Shown here: positions 16,767 through 30,048 of the stretch, piece after piece
Numbering within the stretch: position 1 is the stretch's first letter
Layout: every line of letters starts with the position of its first letter
NCBI RefSeq assembly: GCF_900475285.1
Contig: NZ_LS483370.1
Location: 2,122,001 to 2,186,000, forward strand
Reading direction: 5' to 3'
Length of the DNA: 64,000 bases
Source: Pseudomonas taetrolens
GTDB taxonomy: Bacteria; Pseudomonadota; Gammaproteobacteria; Pseudomonadales; Pseudomonadaceae
Translations under genes and position numbers: made by a program
Notes under the pieces: generated by a model
Seen by the model: only the letters and a program-made list of their open reading frames with translations
Databases searched by the model: none
Told to the model about the DNA's origin: nothing

Positions 16767-18503
16767 TCAGTGCGAGTGACGCGGCACTTCTGAGCCGCGG
16801 CAACCGACCAGGAAGTCAAAATCACAGCCTTGGTCAGCTTGCATCACGTGATCGATGTACAGCTGGCGGTAGCCACCGATCAACAGTTTTTGCGGCGGCT
16901 CGATATCGGCCAGGCGTGCAGCCAGTTCGGCATCGGAAATGTCCAGGTGCAGACGCCCGCTGGCGCAGTCCAGTTCAATCCAGTCACCTTCTTGCACGGC
17001 GGCCAAGGGACCGCCGGCAGCGGCTTCCGGCGCTACGTGCAGAACCACGGTGCCGTAGGCCGTACCGCTCATGCGCGCATCCGAGATCCGCACCATGTCG
17101 GTCACGCCCTGAGCCAGAAGTTTGGCGGGCAGGCCCATGTTGCCGACCTCGGCCATGCCCGGGTAGCCTTTGGGCCCGCAGTTCTTCATGACCAGGATCG
17201 AGTCGGCGGTGACGTCCAGCTCAGGGTCGTTGATCCGCGCTTTGTACATGTCGAAGTTTTCAAAGACCACCGCGCGGCCACGGTGTTTCATCAGCGCCGG
17301 GGTGGCGGCTGACGGTTTGAGCACGGCACCCAGGGGGGCGAGGTTGCCGCGCAGGACGCAAATGCCGCCGTCAGCCACCAGCGGGTTCTCGATGGCGCGG
17401 ATGACTTCGTCGTCGCCATAAATAGGCGAATTCTTCACGTTCTCCCACAGGCTTTGGCCGTTGACGGTCAAGGCGTTCGGGTGCGGGATCAGGTTGTTCT
17501 CACCCAGGCGGCGCAGAACCGCCGGCAGGCCACCGGCGTAGTAGAACTCTTCCATCAGGAAGCGCCCCGAAGGCTGCAGGTCGACCAGCGTCGGAGTGCC
17601 GCGGCCGATACGGGTCCAGTCGTCGAGCTCCAGATCAACCCCGATACGGCCGGCGATGGCCTTGAGGTGGATCACGGCGTTGGTCGAGCCGCCAATCGCA
17701 GCATTGACCCGAATGGCGTTTTCAAAGGCTTCCTTGGTCAGCACTTTGGACAGGCGCAAGTCTTCGCGAACCATTTCTACGGCGCGCATGCCGGACATGT
17801 GGGCGAGCACGTAACGGCGCGAATCCACGGCCGGAATCGCAGCGTTGTGCGGCAACGAAGTGCCCAGTGCTTCAGCCATGCAGGCCATGGTGGAGGCCGT
17901 GCCCATGGTGTTGCAGGTACCTGCCGAACGCGACATGCCGGCTTCAGCCGACAGGAATTCATCGAGGCTGATGGCGCCGGCCTTGTAGGACTCGTGCATC
18001 TGCCAGACGATCGTCCCGGCGCCGATGTCCTTGCCTTTATGCTTGCCGTTGAGCATCGGCCCGCCGGTGACGACGATGGCCGGTACATCACAGCTGGCGG
18101 CGCCCATCAACAAGGCCGGGGTGGTTTTGTCGCAACCGGTCAGCAGTACAACACCATCAATCGGGTTGCCGCGGATCGCTTCTTCTACATCCATGCTGGC
18201 CAGGTTGCGGGTCAACATGGCAGTCGGGCGCAGGTTCGACTCGCCATTGGAAAACACCGGGAATTCCACAGGGAAGCCGCCAGCTTCAATCACACCGCGT
18301 TTAACGTGTTCGGCAATCGTGCGGAAATGCGCGTTGCACGGGGTGAGTTCCGACCAGGTGTTGCAGATGCCGATGATCGGCTTGCCCTGGAACTGATGGT
18401 CGGCAATGCCTTGGTTCTTCATCCAGCTGCGGTACATAAAACCGTTTTTATCTGCGCTGCCAAACCATTGGGCGGAACGCAGTGGAGGGGTTTTATCAGA
18501 CAT
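16767..18503 (-). CDS. IlvD/Edd-family sugar-acid dehydratase, L-arabonate dehydratase-like
   Basis: Fe-S dehydratase of 578 residues converting an aldonate (L-arabonate or D-xylonate type) to its 2-keto-3-deoxy acid. Cys56, Cys124 (GCDKTTPA) and Cys197 (SAGTCNTMG) sit three residues from the [2Fe-2S] ligands C59, C127 and C200 known in Rhizobium L-arabonate dehydratase, so the sugar-acid branch is favoured over true IlvD. It is divergent from an MFS transporter, with a perfect GT-N3-AC palindrome between them, and its products fit the AraD1-like and semialdehyde dehydrogenase genes next door. Exact substrate (arabonate, xylonate or galactonate) is unresolved. Confidence 0.9.
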   Translation of the reverse strand: MSDKTPPLRSAQWFGSADKNGFMYRSWMKNQGIADHQFQGKPIIGICNTWSELTPCNAHFRTIAEHVKRGVIEAGGFPVEFPVFSNGESNLRPTAMLTRNLASMDVEEAIRGNPIDGVVLLTGCDKTTPALLMGAASCDVPAIVVTGGPMLNGKHKGKDIGAGTIVWQMHESYKAGAISLDEFLSAEAGMSRSAGTCNTMGTASTMACMAEALGTSLPHNAAIPAVDSRRYVLAHMSGMRAVEMVREDLRLSKVLTKEAFENAIRVNAAIGGSTNAVIHLKAIAGRIGVDLELDDWTRIGRGTPTLVDLQPSGRFLMEEFYYAGGLPAVLRRLGENNLIPHPNALTVNGQSLWENVKNSPIYGDDEVIRAIENPLVADGGICVLRGNLAPLGAVLKPSAATPALMKHRGRAVVFENFDMYKARINDPELDVTADSILVMKNCGPKGYPGMAEVGNMGLPAKLLAQGVTDMVRISDARMSGTAYGTVVLHVAPEAAAGGPLAAVQEGDWIELDCASGRLHLDISDAELAARLADIEPPQKLLIGGYRQLYIDHVMQADQGCDFDFLVGCRGSEVPRHSH

Positions 18504-18578
18504 GGCGGTTTCTCTTATTGTATGACTAATTGGTTTCGATGCGCCTAAGTTATCCTCAAATCTGCTTCGATGGAAGAG

Positions 18579-18607
18579 TTGTTGGGTAAATAGTATTACT
18601 ATATAGT
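18579..18607 (+). promoter_or_regulatory. Promoter of the pentonate transport/catabolic operon
   Basis: TTGTTG and TATAGT separated by 17 bp. The perfect palindrome at 18590–18602 fills the spacer, so a bound GntR repressor would block RNA polymerase. Confidence 0.5.
18590..18602. promoter_or_regulatory. Candidate GntR (FCD-type) operator
   Basis: Perfect 13-bp palindrome ATAGTATTACTAT with the GT-N3-AC core typical of FadR-subfamily GntR operators. It overlaps the plus-strand promoter. A weaker GT-N3-AC site (ATTGTATGACTAAT, 18517–18530) lies just upstream of the dehydratase start. Confidence 0.6.
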
Positions 18608-18693
18608 CGCTTCCAACTGAGAGCTGATCCTGGCGTTTCCCCGCCTGAGGTCACTCCAGAGGTGCCATAACAAAAACAATGGGAGACCGTCTC

Positions 18694-20016
18694 ATGAGCC
18701 AGGAACTCGGGCTTATTCGTCGCATTACATTCAAACTCATACCGTTTCTGATCCTGCTGTACCTGATTGCTTATGTAGACCGTTCTGCCGTGGGCTTTGC
18801 CAAGCTGCACATGGGCGCCGACATTGGTATTGGTGATGCAGCCTATGGCCTGGGTGCGGGGTTGTTTTTCATCGGTTACTTCCTGATGGAGATCCCCAGC
18901 AACCTGATGCTTGAGCGCTTTGGCGCCCGTCGCTGGTTCGCCCGGATCATGATCACCTGGGGCAGCATCACCATCGGCATGGCCTTCGTGCAGGGCCCGC
19001 ACAGCTTTTATGTGATGCGCTTTTTGCTAGGCGTCGCTGAAGCAGGCTTCTTCCCGGGCGTCCTCTACTACATCACCCAATGGTTTCCGGTGCGCCATCG
19101 CGGCAAGATTCTGGGGCTGTTCATCCTTTCGCAACCCATCGCCATGATGATTACCGGCCCCGTGTCCGGTGGTCTGCTGGGCATGGACGGCGTGCTCGGC
19201 CTGCATGGCTGGCAGTGGCTGTTCATCGTTATCGGCATGCCGGCGATCCTGCTGACATGGCCGGTGCTGCGCTACCTGCCGGATGGCCCGCAACAGGTCA
19301 AATGGATGGACCAGCGCGAGAAGGACTGGCTGGTGGGCGAGCTGGAAAAAGACTTGAAAACCTTTGGCCAGACCCGTCACGGCAACCCGTTGCACGCCCT
19401 GAAAGACAAGCGCGTATTGCTGCTGGCGCTGTTCTACCTGCCGGTGACATTGAGCATCTATGGCCTGGGCCTGTGGTTGCCGACGCTGATCAAACAGTTT
19501 GGCGGCAGTGACCTGACCACCGGCTTTGTGTCATCGGTGCCTTACATCTTCGGCATCATCGGTTTGCTGATCATCCCCCGCAGTTCCGATCGTCTGAATG
19601 ACCGTTATGGCCATTTGGCGCTGCTCTATGTGCTGGGCGCCATCGGCCTGTTCTTCAGCGCCTGGCTGACGGTGCCGGTCCTGCAACTGGCAGCCTTGTG
19701 TCTGGTGGCGTTTGCCTTGTTTTCCTGCACGGCGATTTTCTGGACCCTGCCGGGACGTTTCTTTGCCGGCGCCAGTGCCGCGGCCGGGATTGCCTTGATC
19801 AACTCGGTGGGCAACCTGGGCGGTTATATCGGTCCGTTCGTGATCGGCGCGCTCAAGGAATACACCGGCAACCTGGCCTCGGGCCTGTACTTCCTGTCAG
19901 GCGTCATGGTGTTTGGCCTGATCCTCACAGGCGTGGTGTATCGCTTGCTGGAGCGCAAGCACGCGCTCAAGCAGAGCGAGTTCGCCGCCAGCGCCCAGCC
20001 GGCCACCCATCCATAA
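18694..20016 (+). CDS. MFS transporter, anion:cation symporter type (sugar acid uptake)
   Basis: 440 residues with 12 predicted transmembrane helices. The start at MSQELGLIRR is preferred because GGGAG lies 9 bases upstream; an ATG five codons earlier would overlap that site. YLIAYVDRSAVGFAKLHM (helix 1 and loop) and LGVAEAGFFPGVLYYITQWFP (helix 4–5) are signatures of the ACS family (galactonate, glucarate, phthalate transporters). It heads an operon with the AraD1-like, dehydrogenase and second MFS genes and is divergent from the dehydratase, so a pentonate such as L-arabonate or D-xylonate is the likely cargo. Confidence 0.88.
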   Translation: MSQELGLIRRITFKLIPFLILLYLIAYVDRSAVGFAKLHMGADIGIGDAAYGLGAGLFFIGYFLMEIPSNLMLERFGARRWFARIMITWGSITIGMAFVQGPHSFYVMRFLLGVAEAGFFPGVLYYITQWFPVRHRGKILGLFILSQPIAMMITGPVSGGLLGMDGVLGLHGWQWLFIVIGMPAILLTWPVLRYLPDGPQQVKWMDQREKDWLVGELEKDLKTFGQTRHGNPLHALKDKRVLLLALFYLPVTLSIYGLGLWLPTLIKQFGGSDLTTGFVSSVPYIFGIIGLLIIPRSSDRLNDRYGHLALLYVLGAIGLFFSAWLTVPVLQLAALCLVAFALFSCTAIFWTLPGRFFAGASAAAGIALINSVGNLGGYIGPFVIGALKEYTGNLASGLYFLSGVMVFGLILTGVVYRLLERKHALKQSEFAASAQPATHP

Positions 20017-20033
20017 AGCATAGGGACCCAACG

Positions 20034-20075
20034 CCGAAGGCTGCGATCTTTGCCGGTTCAAAGCGCAGCCTGCGG
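20034..20075. repeat. REP-like hairpin between the MFS and AraD1-like genes
   Basis: Inverted repeat whose outer arms (20034–20045 and 20064–20075) match 11 of 12 bases and whose inner arms CTTTG/CAAAG continue the stem. The outer arm shares the AAGGCTGCG core of Pseudomonas REP elements. Confidence 0.7.
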
Positions 20076-20137
20076 CCAGTCCTTGACGATGTGTAGATCC
20101 CCGTGTCGTGAACGACGCGGCACAAGTGAGACTCAAT

Positions 20138-21130
20138 ATGCGTTTAGTACAGTTTGAATTGAACAGCGGCGAGCGCCGCGTCGGTCTGGTCGATGGCACT
20201 CTGGTGCGTGAAGTACAGGCTGCAACCAGCGTCCGCGATCTGGCGCTGGCGGCGATTGACGCGGGCATAAGCCTGGCGCAGCAAGTCGACTCCCAAGGGC
20301 TGGGTGCCAGCCACGACTACCCGCAATTGCTGGCCGAGTTGCGCATTCTGCCGCCACTGGATCACCCGGATCCGGCGCACATGTTGATCAGCGGTACAGG
20401 CCTGACCCACTTGGGCAGCGCGTCGGCCCGCGACAAAATGCACCAGCAGGCGGGCGACGAAGCCACCCTGACGGACACCATGCGCATCTTCAAATGGGGT
20501 GTGGAGGGCGGTAAGCCAGCGGCGGGACAGCCGGGGGTACAACCCGAGTGGTTCTACAAAGGCGATGGCAGCATCGTCGTACGCCCGGGCGCTGCATTCC
20601 CGTTGCCTCCGTTTGCCGAAGATGCCGGCGAAGAACCGGAAATCGGCGGCCTGTATGTCATCGGCCATGACGGCAAACCGTATCGCCTGGGGTTTGCGGT
20701 GGGCAACGAGTTCTCCGACCACGTGATGGAGCGCAAGAATTACCTGTACCTCGCACATTCCAAACTGCGCAGTTGCTCGTTCGGCCCGGAACTGCGGGTC
20801 GGTGAATTGCCGCAACATCTGGCTGGCAGCAGCCGGATCATCCGTGACGGCGAAGTGCTGTGGGAAAACGAATTCCTCAGTGGTGAAGCCAACATGTGCC
20901 ACAGCCTGGAAAACCTCGAATACCACCACTTCAAATACAGCCAGTTCCTGCGTCCGGGCGATGTGCACATCCACTTTTTCGGCACCGCGACCCTGTCATT
21001 CGGTGACGGCATTCGTACCCGACCGGGCGACCGTTTTGAAATCAGCCAGGCCGAATTCGGCGCGCCATTGATCAATGGCATTGAGCCTGTTGCCGCCGTA
21101 TTCGAACCCGGCTCTATCGGTACACTTTAA
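20138..21130 (+). CDS. GguC/AraD1-like fumarylacetoacetate hydrolase superfamily protein
   Basis: 330 residues from MRLVQFELNSGERRVGLV; an ATG ten codons upstream gives an unconvincing extension. The C-terminal two thirds have FAH-fold features: EPEIGGLYVIGHDGKPYRLGFAVGNEFSDH (about 178–207, with acidic metal ligands) and DVHIHFFGTATLSFGDGI near 280. In rhizobia and pseudomonads AraD1/GguC proteins accompany pentonate dehydratases and are thought to process the 2-keto-3-deoxypentonate. Between a dehydratase and a semialdehyde dehydrogenase, the expected step is dehydration of 2-keto-3-deoxypentonate to 2-oxoglutarate semialdehyde. No DHDPS-type KdpD gene is present, which strengthens this. 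Confidence 0.82.
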   Translation: MRLVQFELNSGERRVGLVDGTLVREVQAATSVRDLALAAIDAGISLAQQVDSQGLGASHDYPQLLAELRILPPLDHPDPAHMLISGTGLTHLGSASARDKMHQQAGDEATLTDTMRIFKWGVEGGKPAAGQPGVQPEWFYKGDGSIVVRPGAAFPLPPFAEDAGEEPEIGGLYVIGHDGKPYRLGFAVGNEFSDHVMERKNYLYLAHSKLRSCSFGPELRVGELPQHLAGSSRIIRDGEVLWENEFLSGEANMCHSLENLEYHHFKYSQFLRPGDVHIHFFGTATLSFGDGIRTRPGDRFEISQAEFGAPLINGIEPVAAVFEPGSIGTL

Positions 21131-21143
21131 AAGGACAGCACCC

Positions 21144-22727
21144 ATGACTCAGATCCTCGGCCACAACTACATCGGCGGTCAGCGCAGCGCCGAAGGCAGC
21201 GTCATCGTAAAAAGCGTTGATGCCAGCACCGGTGAAACCCTAGTCCATGATTTTCACCAGGCCACCCTCGGCGAAGTCGATCGCGCTGCGCGCGCCGCCG
21301 CCAGCGCCTACCCAGCCTTCCGCGCCTTGAGTGCAGAGCGTCGCGCCGAGTTTCTGGAGGCCATCGCAGATGAACTGGATGCACTGGGCGATGAGTTCGT
21401 CGCCATTGTGTGCCGCGAAACCGCACTGCCGGCAGGCCGCATTCAGGGTGAGCGCGGACGTACCAGCGGGCAAATGCGCCTGTTCGCCAAGGTGCTGCGC
21501 CGGGGTGACTTTTATGGCGCGCGGATTGACCAGGCTCTGCCTGACCGCGCTCCGCTGCCACGCCCGGATCTGCGTCAGTACCGTATTGGCCTGGGCCCGG
21601 TTGCCGTCTTCGGAGCCAGCAATTTCCCGTTGGCGTTTTCCACTGCAGGTGGCGATACCGCCTCGGCACTGGCCGCCGGCTGCCCGGTGGTGTTCAAGGC
21701 GCACAGCGGACACATGGCCACAGCCGAGTGGGTCGCGGACGCGCTGATCCGCGCCGCCGAGCGCACGGGCATGCCGGCCGGTGTCTTCAACATGATTTAC
21801 GGTTCAGGCGTCGGTGAAGCACTGGTCAAGCACCCGGCAATCCAGGCCGTGGGCTTCACTGGTTCGTTGCAGGGCGGACGCGCCTTGTGCGACATGGCCG
21901 CGGCACGCCCACAGCCGATTCCGGTATTTGCCGAGATGTCGAGCATCAACCCGGTCATCGTCCTGCCTCAGGCCCTGGCCGCACGCAGCGCAACCATTGC
22001 CCGTGAACTGGCTGCTTCGGTGGTGCAAGGCTGTGGTCAGTTCTGCACCAACCCGGGCCTGGTGATCGGCGTACGCTCAGCGGCCTTCAGCGCTTTTATC
22101 GAGCAACTGGCGGGACAGATCAACGAGCAGTCGGCACAAACCATGCTCAACGCCGGCACCTTGCGCAGCTACGTCAAAGGCCTGGACAAATTGCTTGCCC
22201 ATAAGGGCATCGAGCATGTGGCCGGCACCGCGCAGCAGGGCAATCAGGCCCAGCCGCAGCTGTTCAAGGCCGATGTCAGCCTGTTGCTTGAGGGTGACGA
22301 AGTGCTGCAGGAAGAAGTCTTCGGGCCGACCACCGTGGTCATCGAAGTGGCGGACCAGGCGCAACTGAGTGCTGCGATCCACGGTCTGCACGGTCAACTC
22401 ACCGCGACGCTGATTGGCGAGATGGCCGATTTCGAACAGTTCAGCGAATTGACCCCGCTGCTGGAGCAAAAGGTCGGTCGCATCCTGCTCAACGGTTACC
22501 CGACCGGTGTAGAAGTGTGTGATTCGATGGTCCATGGCGGTCCATACCCGGCGACCTCCGATGCACGGGGCACTTCGGTCGGGACGTTGGCGATCGATCG
22601 CTTTCTGCGTCCGGTGTGCTTCCAGAACTACCCCGACAGCCTGCTGCCAGACGCATTGAAAAACGCCAACCCGCTGGGTATTCAACGTTTGATCGATGGC
22701 CAGATCTCTGACCGCACGCTTGGCTGA
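21144..22727 (+). CDS. 2-oxoglutarate semialdehyde (2,5-dioxovalerate) dehydrogenase, NADP type
   Basis: Aldehyde dehydrogenase of 527 residues from MTQILGHNYIGG; the longer in-frame reading overlaps the upstream gene and is rejected. The catalytic cysteine is Cys301 in GCGQFCTNPG, the general base glutamate is in FAEMSSINP (about 254), and GFTGSLQGGRAL is the cofactor loop. The length and the FCTNPG variant are typical of the NADP-dependent 2,5-dioxovalerate group rather than generic ALDHs. It completes the Weimberg-type route by oxidising the semialdehyde to 2-oxoglutarate, which enters the TCA cycle. An AAGGA ribosome site precedes the ATG. Confidence 0.9.
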   Translation: MTQILGHNYIGGQRSAEGSVIVKSVDASTGETLVHDFHQATLGEVDRAARAAASAYPAFRALSAERRAEFLEAIADELDALGDEFVAIVCRETALPAGRIQGERGRTSGQMRLFAKVLRRGDFYGARIDQALPDRAPLPRPDLRQYRIGLGPVAVFGASNFPLAFSTAGGDTASALAAGCPVVFKAHSGHMATAEWVADALIRAAERTGMPAGVFNMIYGSGVGEALVKHPAIQAVGFTGSLQGGRALCDMAAARPQPIPVFAEMSSINPVIVLPQALAARSATIARELAASVVQGCGQFCTNPGLVIGVRSAAFSAFIEQLAGQINEQSAQTMLNAGTLRSYVKGLDKLLAHKGIEHVAGTAQQGNQAQPQLFKADVSLLLEGDEVLQEEVFGPTTVVIEVADQAQLSAAIHGLHGQLTATLIGEMADFEQFSELTPLLEQKVGRILLNGYPTGVEVCDSMVHGGPYPATSDARGTSVGTLAIDRFLRPVCFQNYPDSLLPDALKNANPLGIQRLIDGQISDRTLG

Positions 22728-22742
22728 TCGCCACGCCTGAAA

Positions 22743-22773
22743 CCTGCCGCTGCCCGGGGAAGGCAGCGGCAGG
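22743..22773. repeat. Perfect 12-bp inverted repeat between two operon genes
   Basis: Arms 22743–22754 and 22762–22773 are exact inverted copies with a seven-base loop. There is no T-run. It may reduce read-through or protect the upstream mRNA end, since the second MFS gene begins 50 bp later. Confidence 0.65.
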
Positions 22774-22825
22774 CGCTCCTATATGCGCTGTGCAACGCCT
22801 TAAAACAATAATCAACAGGTGAGCC

Positions 22826-24142
22826 ATGACTGCTGAAACCCTCACGGCCGTGCAATCGCACGCCCAATCGCTGGACGATGCGCTGTATCGAAAAGTGAAC
22901 TGGCGGATCATTCCGCTGTTTATCGTGTGTTTTCTGTTTGCCTACCTGGACCGGGTCAATATCAGTTTCGCCAAATTGCAGATGCAAAGTGATCTGGGGT
23001 TCAGCGAAACCGTGTATGGCCTGGGTGCCAGCCTGTTTTTTGTCGGCTATTTCCTGTTTGAAGTGCCGAGCAATATCTTGCTGCACAAGATCGGCGCGCG
23101 GGTGTGGATCGCCCGGATCATGGTGACCTGGGGCATTACCTCGGCGTGCATGATGTTTGTGCAAAGTGAATTCTGGTTCTACACCCTGCGGTTTCTGATC
23201 GGGGTGATGGAGGCCGGTTTCGTCCCGGGGGTGCTGTACTTCTTTACCCAGTGGTATCCCGGTAACCGCCGGGCCCGGGTCAATGCCTATTTCAAGAGTT
23301 CCATCTGCCTGTGCGGGATCGTCGGTGGCCCGCTGGCCGGCTTCATCCTCGGGCACTTTGACGGGCTGTACGGCATGGCGGGGTGGAAATGGCTGTTCTT
23401 GCTGGAAGGCTTGCCATCGGTGCTGCTGGGCTTTGTCGTGCTGTGGCTGCTGAGTGACAAGATTGAAGATGCGCCATGGCTTTCGGCAGAAGAAAAACAG
23501 GTGCTGCTGGCGCGCATGGCCAGCGAACCCAAACCGGAGTCTTCCAGCCGTTTTGCCGACGTCTGGAAGCAACCGACGACCTACGTGATGTCGGCCATTT
23601 ACCTGTGCCTGGTGATGGCCCTGACCGGTTTGCTGTTCTGGATGCCGCAGTTGATCAAAAGCGCTGGCGTCGCGGACACCTTTGACATTGGTTTGTTGAC
23701 GATGGTCCCTTATCTGATTGCGGCCGTGGGCAATCTGTTGATCGGCAACAGCTCTGACAAGCGCGGCGAGCGGCGTTGGCACATGGCCGGTTGTGCGTTG
23801 CTGACGGCTGCCGGCTATCTGCTGTGCGCCTGGTTCCCGGGTCAACTGTTGCCGTTGATGGTCGGCATGAGCATGGTGATGACCGGGATCATTGCCTGGA
23901 TGCCGATTTTCTGGACGATCCCGCCGCGCTTTCTTACCGGTCTGGCGGCCGCAGCAGGGATTGCCCTGATCAACTCCCTGGGCCAGTTGGGCGGGGTGGT
24001 CGGGCCGTTCATGGTGGGCTGGATCAAAGACCAGAGTGGCAGCGCCACACCGGCCCTGTATGTGCTGAGTGCAGTATGTGTGCTGGCCACCGCGCTGGTG
24101 ATCTGGGGTATCCCGGCCCGCTACTACCGGGTCAAGCCATGA
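22826..24142 (+). CDS. MFS transporter, second copy (2-ketogluconate/sugar-acid type)
   Basis: 438 residues, 12 predicted transmembrane helices. The N-terminal block RIIPLFIVCFLFAYLDRVNISFAKLQM and the helix 4–5 block LIGVMEAGFVPGVLYFFTQWYP place it in the anion:cation symporter family with KguT, the 2-ketogluconate carrier. It is about the same length as the first MFS protein but clearly diverged. An AGGTGAG ribosome site precedes the ATG. The stop overlaps an ATG of the following reductase region, so carrier and 2-hydroxyacid dehydrogenase are a coupled pair, as kguT and kguD are in Pseudomonas. Confidence 0.85.
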   Translation: MTAETLTAVQSHAQSLDDALYRKVNWRIIPLFIVCFLFAYLDRVNISFAKLQMQSDLGFSETVYGLGASLFFVGYFLFEVPSNILLHKIGARVWIARIMVTWGITSACMMFVQSEFWFYTLRFLIGVMEAGFVPGVLYFFTQWYPGNRRARVNAYFKSSICLCGIVGGPLAGFILGHFDGLYGMAGWKWLFLLEGLPSVLLGFVVLWLLSDKIEDAPWLSAEEKQVLLARMASEPKPESSSRFADVWKQPTTYVMSAIYLCLVMALTGLLFWMPQLIKSAGVADTFDIGLLTMVPYLIAAVGNLLIGNSSDKRGERRWHMAGCALLTAAGYLLCAWFPGQLLPLMVGMSMVMTGIIAWMPIFWTIPPRFLTGLAAAAGIALINSLGQLGGVVGPFMVGWIKDQSGSATPALYVLSAVCVLATALVIWGIPARYYRVKP

Positions 24143-24162
24143 GCGATTCAATCGGAGAGAAC

Positions 24163-25128
24163 ATGAAACCCAATCTGTTGATTTTCAGCCGTGTGTCCTC
24201 GCCAGCGGTGATGGCCGAGCTCGATACGCTGTGCAACGTGACCTACTGCCCGGACCCCCTGGGGGCGGATGAAACCCGCTTCTTTGCTGCCTTGAGCGAC
24301 GCCGAGGCCATGATGGGGGCCAGCCTCAAGCTGGATCGCAGCCTGCTGGAGCGAGCACCGAAGCTGAAAGTCATTGCCAGCGTTTCAGCCGGTTACGACA
24401 ACTACGATCTCGATTACCTGCGTGAACGCGGCATTCGCCTGACCAACACCCCGGATGCAGTCACCGAAACCACCGCCGACACGGCCTTTCTGTTGTTGAT
24501 GATGGCGGCACGCCGTGCGCTGGAAATGGCCGATCTGGTGCGGCAGGGGCACTGGCAGGAAAAAAACATTCCTGAATCGCTGTTTGGCACCGATGTACAC
24601 GGCAAGCGGCTGGGGATCATCGGGTTGGGCCGGATTGGCGCGGCCATCGCCCGGCGCGGGCATTTTGGTTTTGGCATGTCGATCCTTTACAGCGGCCAGA
24701 GCGACAAGCCGCACCTGGAGCAAACACTGGGTGCGCAACGGGTGGAGCTGCAGCAACTGCTGGCCGAGGCTGACTTCATCTGCGTCTGCGTACCGCTGTC
24801 GGACAAGACCCGCCAGCTCATTGGCGCGCCTGAATTTGCATTGATGCGACCGCAGACCATCTTTCTCAATGTCTCACGCGGGCCGGTGGTGGACGAGGCC
24901 GCGCTGATCGATGTGTTGCAACGTGGCAGTATCCGGGCTGCGGGGCTCGATGTGTTCGCCCGGGAGCCGTTGCCGGCCGACTCACCGCTACTGGCGTTGA
25001 AACAGGTGCTGGCACTGCCGCACATCGGCTCGGCTACCGTCGAAGCCCGGGAACTGATGGCGCGCACGGCGGCCGACAACCTGAAATACGCACTGCTCGG
25101 GCATCTGCCGCCTGACTGCGTGGTGTAA
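24163..25128 (+). CDS. D-isomer-specific 2-hydroxyacid dehydrogenase (GhrB/KguD-like)
   Basis: NAD(P)-dependent reductase of 2-keto acids such as 2-ketogluconate, glyoxylate or hydroxypyruvate; 321 residues. The nucleotide motif GLGRIG is at 154–159 and the catalytic triad is complete: Arg239 (VSRG), Glu268 and His287 (LPHIGSAT). The start at MKPNLLIF is chosen because GGAGAG lies 7 bases upstream; an upstream ATG overlapping the MFS stop lacks such a site. Pairing with an MFS sugar-acid carrier suggests 2-ketogluconate or a related keto-aldonate, but pentonate-linked substrates are equally possible. Confidence 0.87.
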   Translation: MKPNLLIFSRVSSPAVMAELDTLCNVTYCPDPLGADETRFFAALSDAEAMMGASLKLDRSLLERAPKLKVIASVSAGYDNYDLDYLRERGIRLTNTPDAVTETTADTAFLLLMMAARRALEMADLVRQGHWQEKNIPESLFGTDVHGKRLGIIGLGRIGAAIARRGHFGFGMSILYSGQSDKPHLEQTLGAQRVELQQLLAEADFICVCVPLSDKTRQLIGAPEFALMRPQTIFLNVSRGPVVDEAALIDVLQRGSIRAAGLDVFAREPLPADSPLLALKQVLALPHIGSATVEARELMARTAADNLKYALLGHLPPDCVV

Positions 25129-25144
25129 GCCCAGCGCGGTGATA

Positions 25145-25180
25145 ACCGGCTACCGCAGGCAGCCGGTGTGTTTACTTTTA
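25145..25180 (+). terminator. Probable terminator of the pentonate operon
   Basis: Seven-base stem ACCGGCT/AGCCGGT (25145–25151 with 25161–25167), nine-base loop, then a T-rich tail. It lies between the dehydrogenase stop and the giant toxin-like gene. Confidence 0.6.
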
Positions 25181-25241
25181 GATGGGGGTTTGTGATCGGC
25201 ACGTCCCGTGTCGATCCCGTGCCCCTGGAAGTAAACGCCCG

Positions 25242-29975
<4,734 letters not shown>

Positions 29976-30048
29976 TCCCTCATCGCCGGACATGGGTTCA
30001 AACATGAAATTGACCTATCATTGCACCTTTCCAACAGGTGATTGATTA

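Noticed and set aside
22682..24151. Long minus-strand open frame opposite the second MFS gene (and others opposite pepN and sbcC)
   Set aside because: Low-complexity composition (H, Q, G, R), no ribosome site, and it lies entirely against genes with clear identity.
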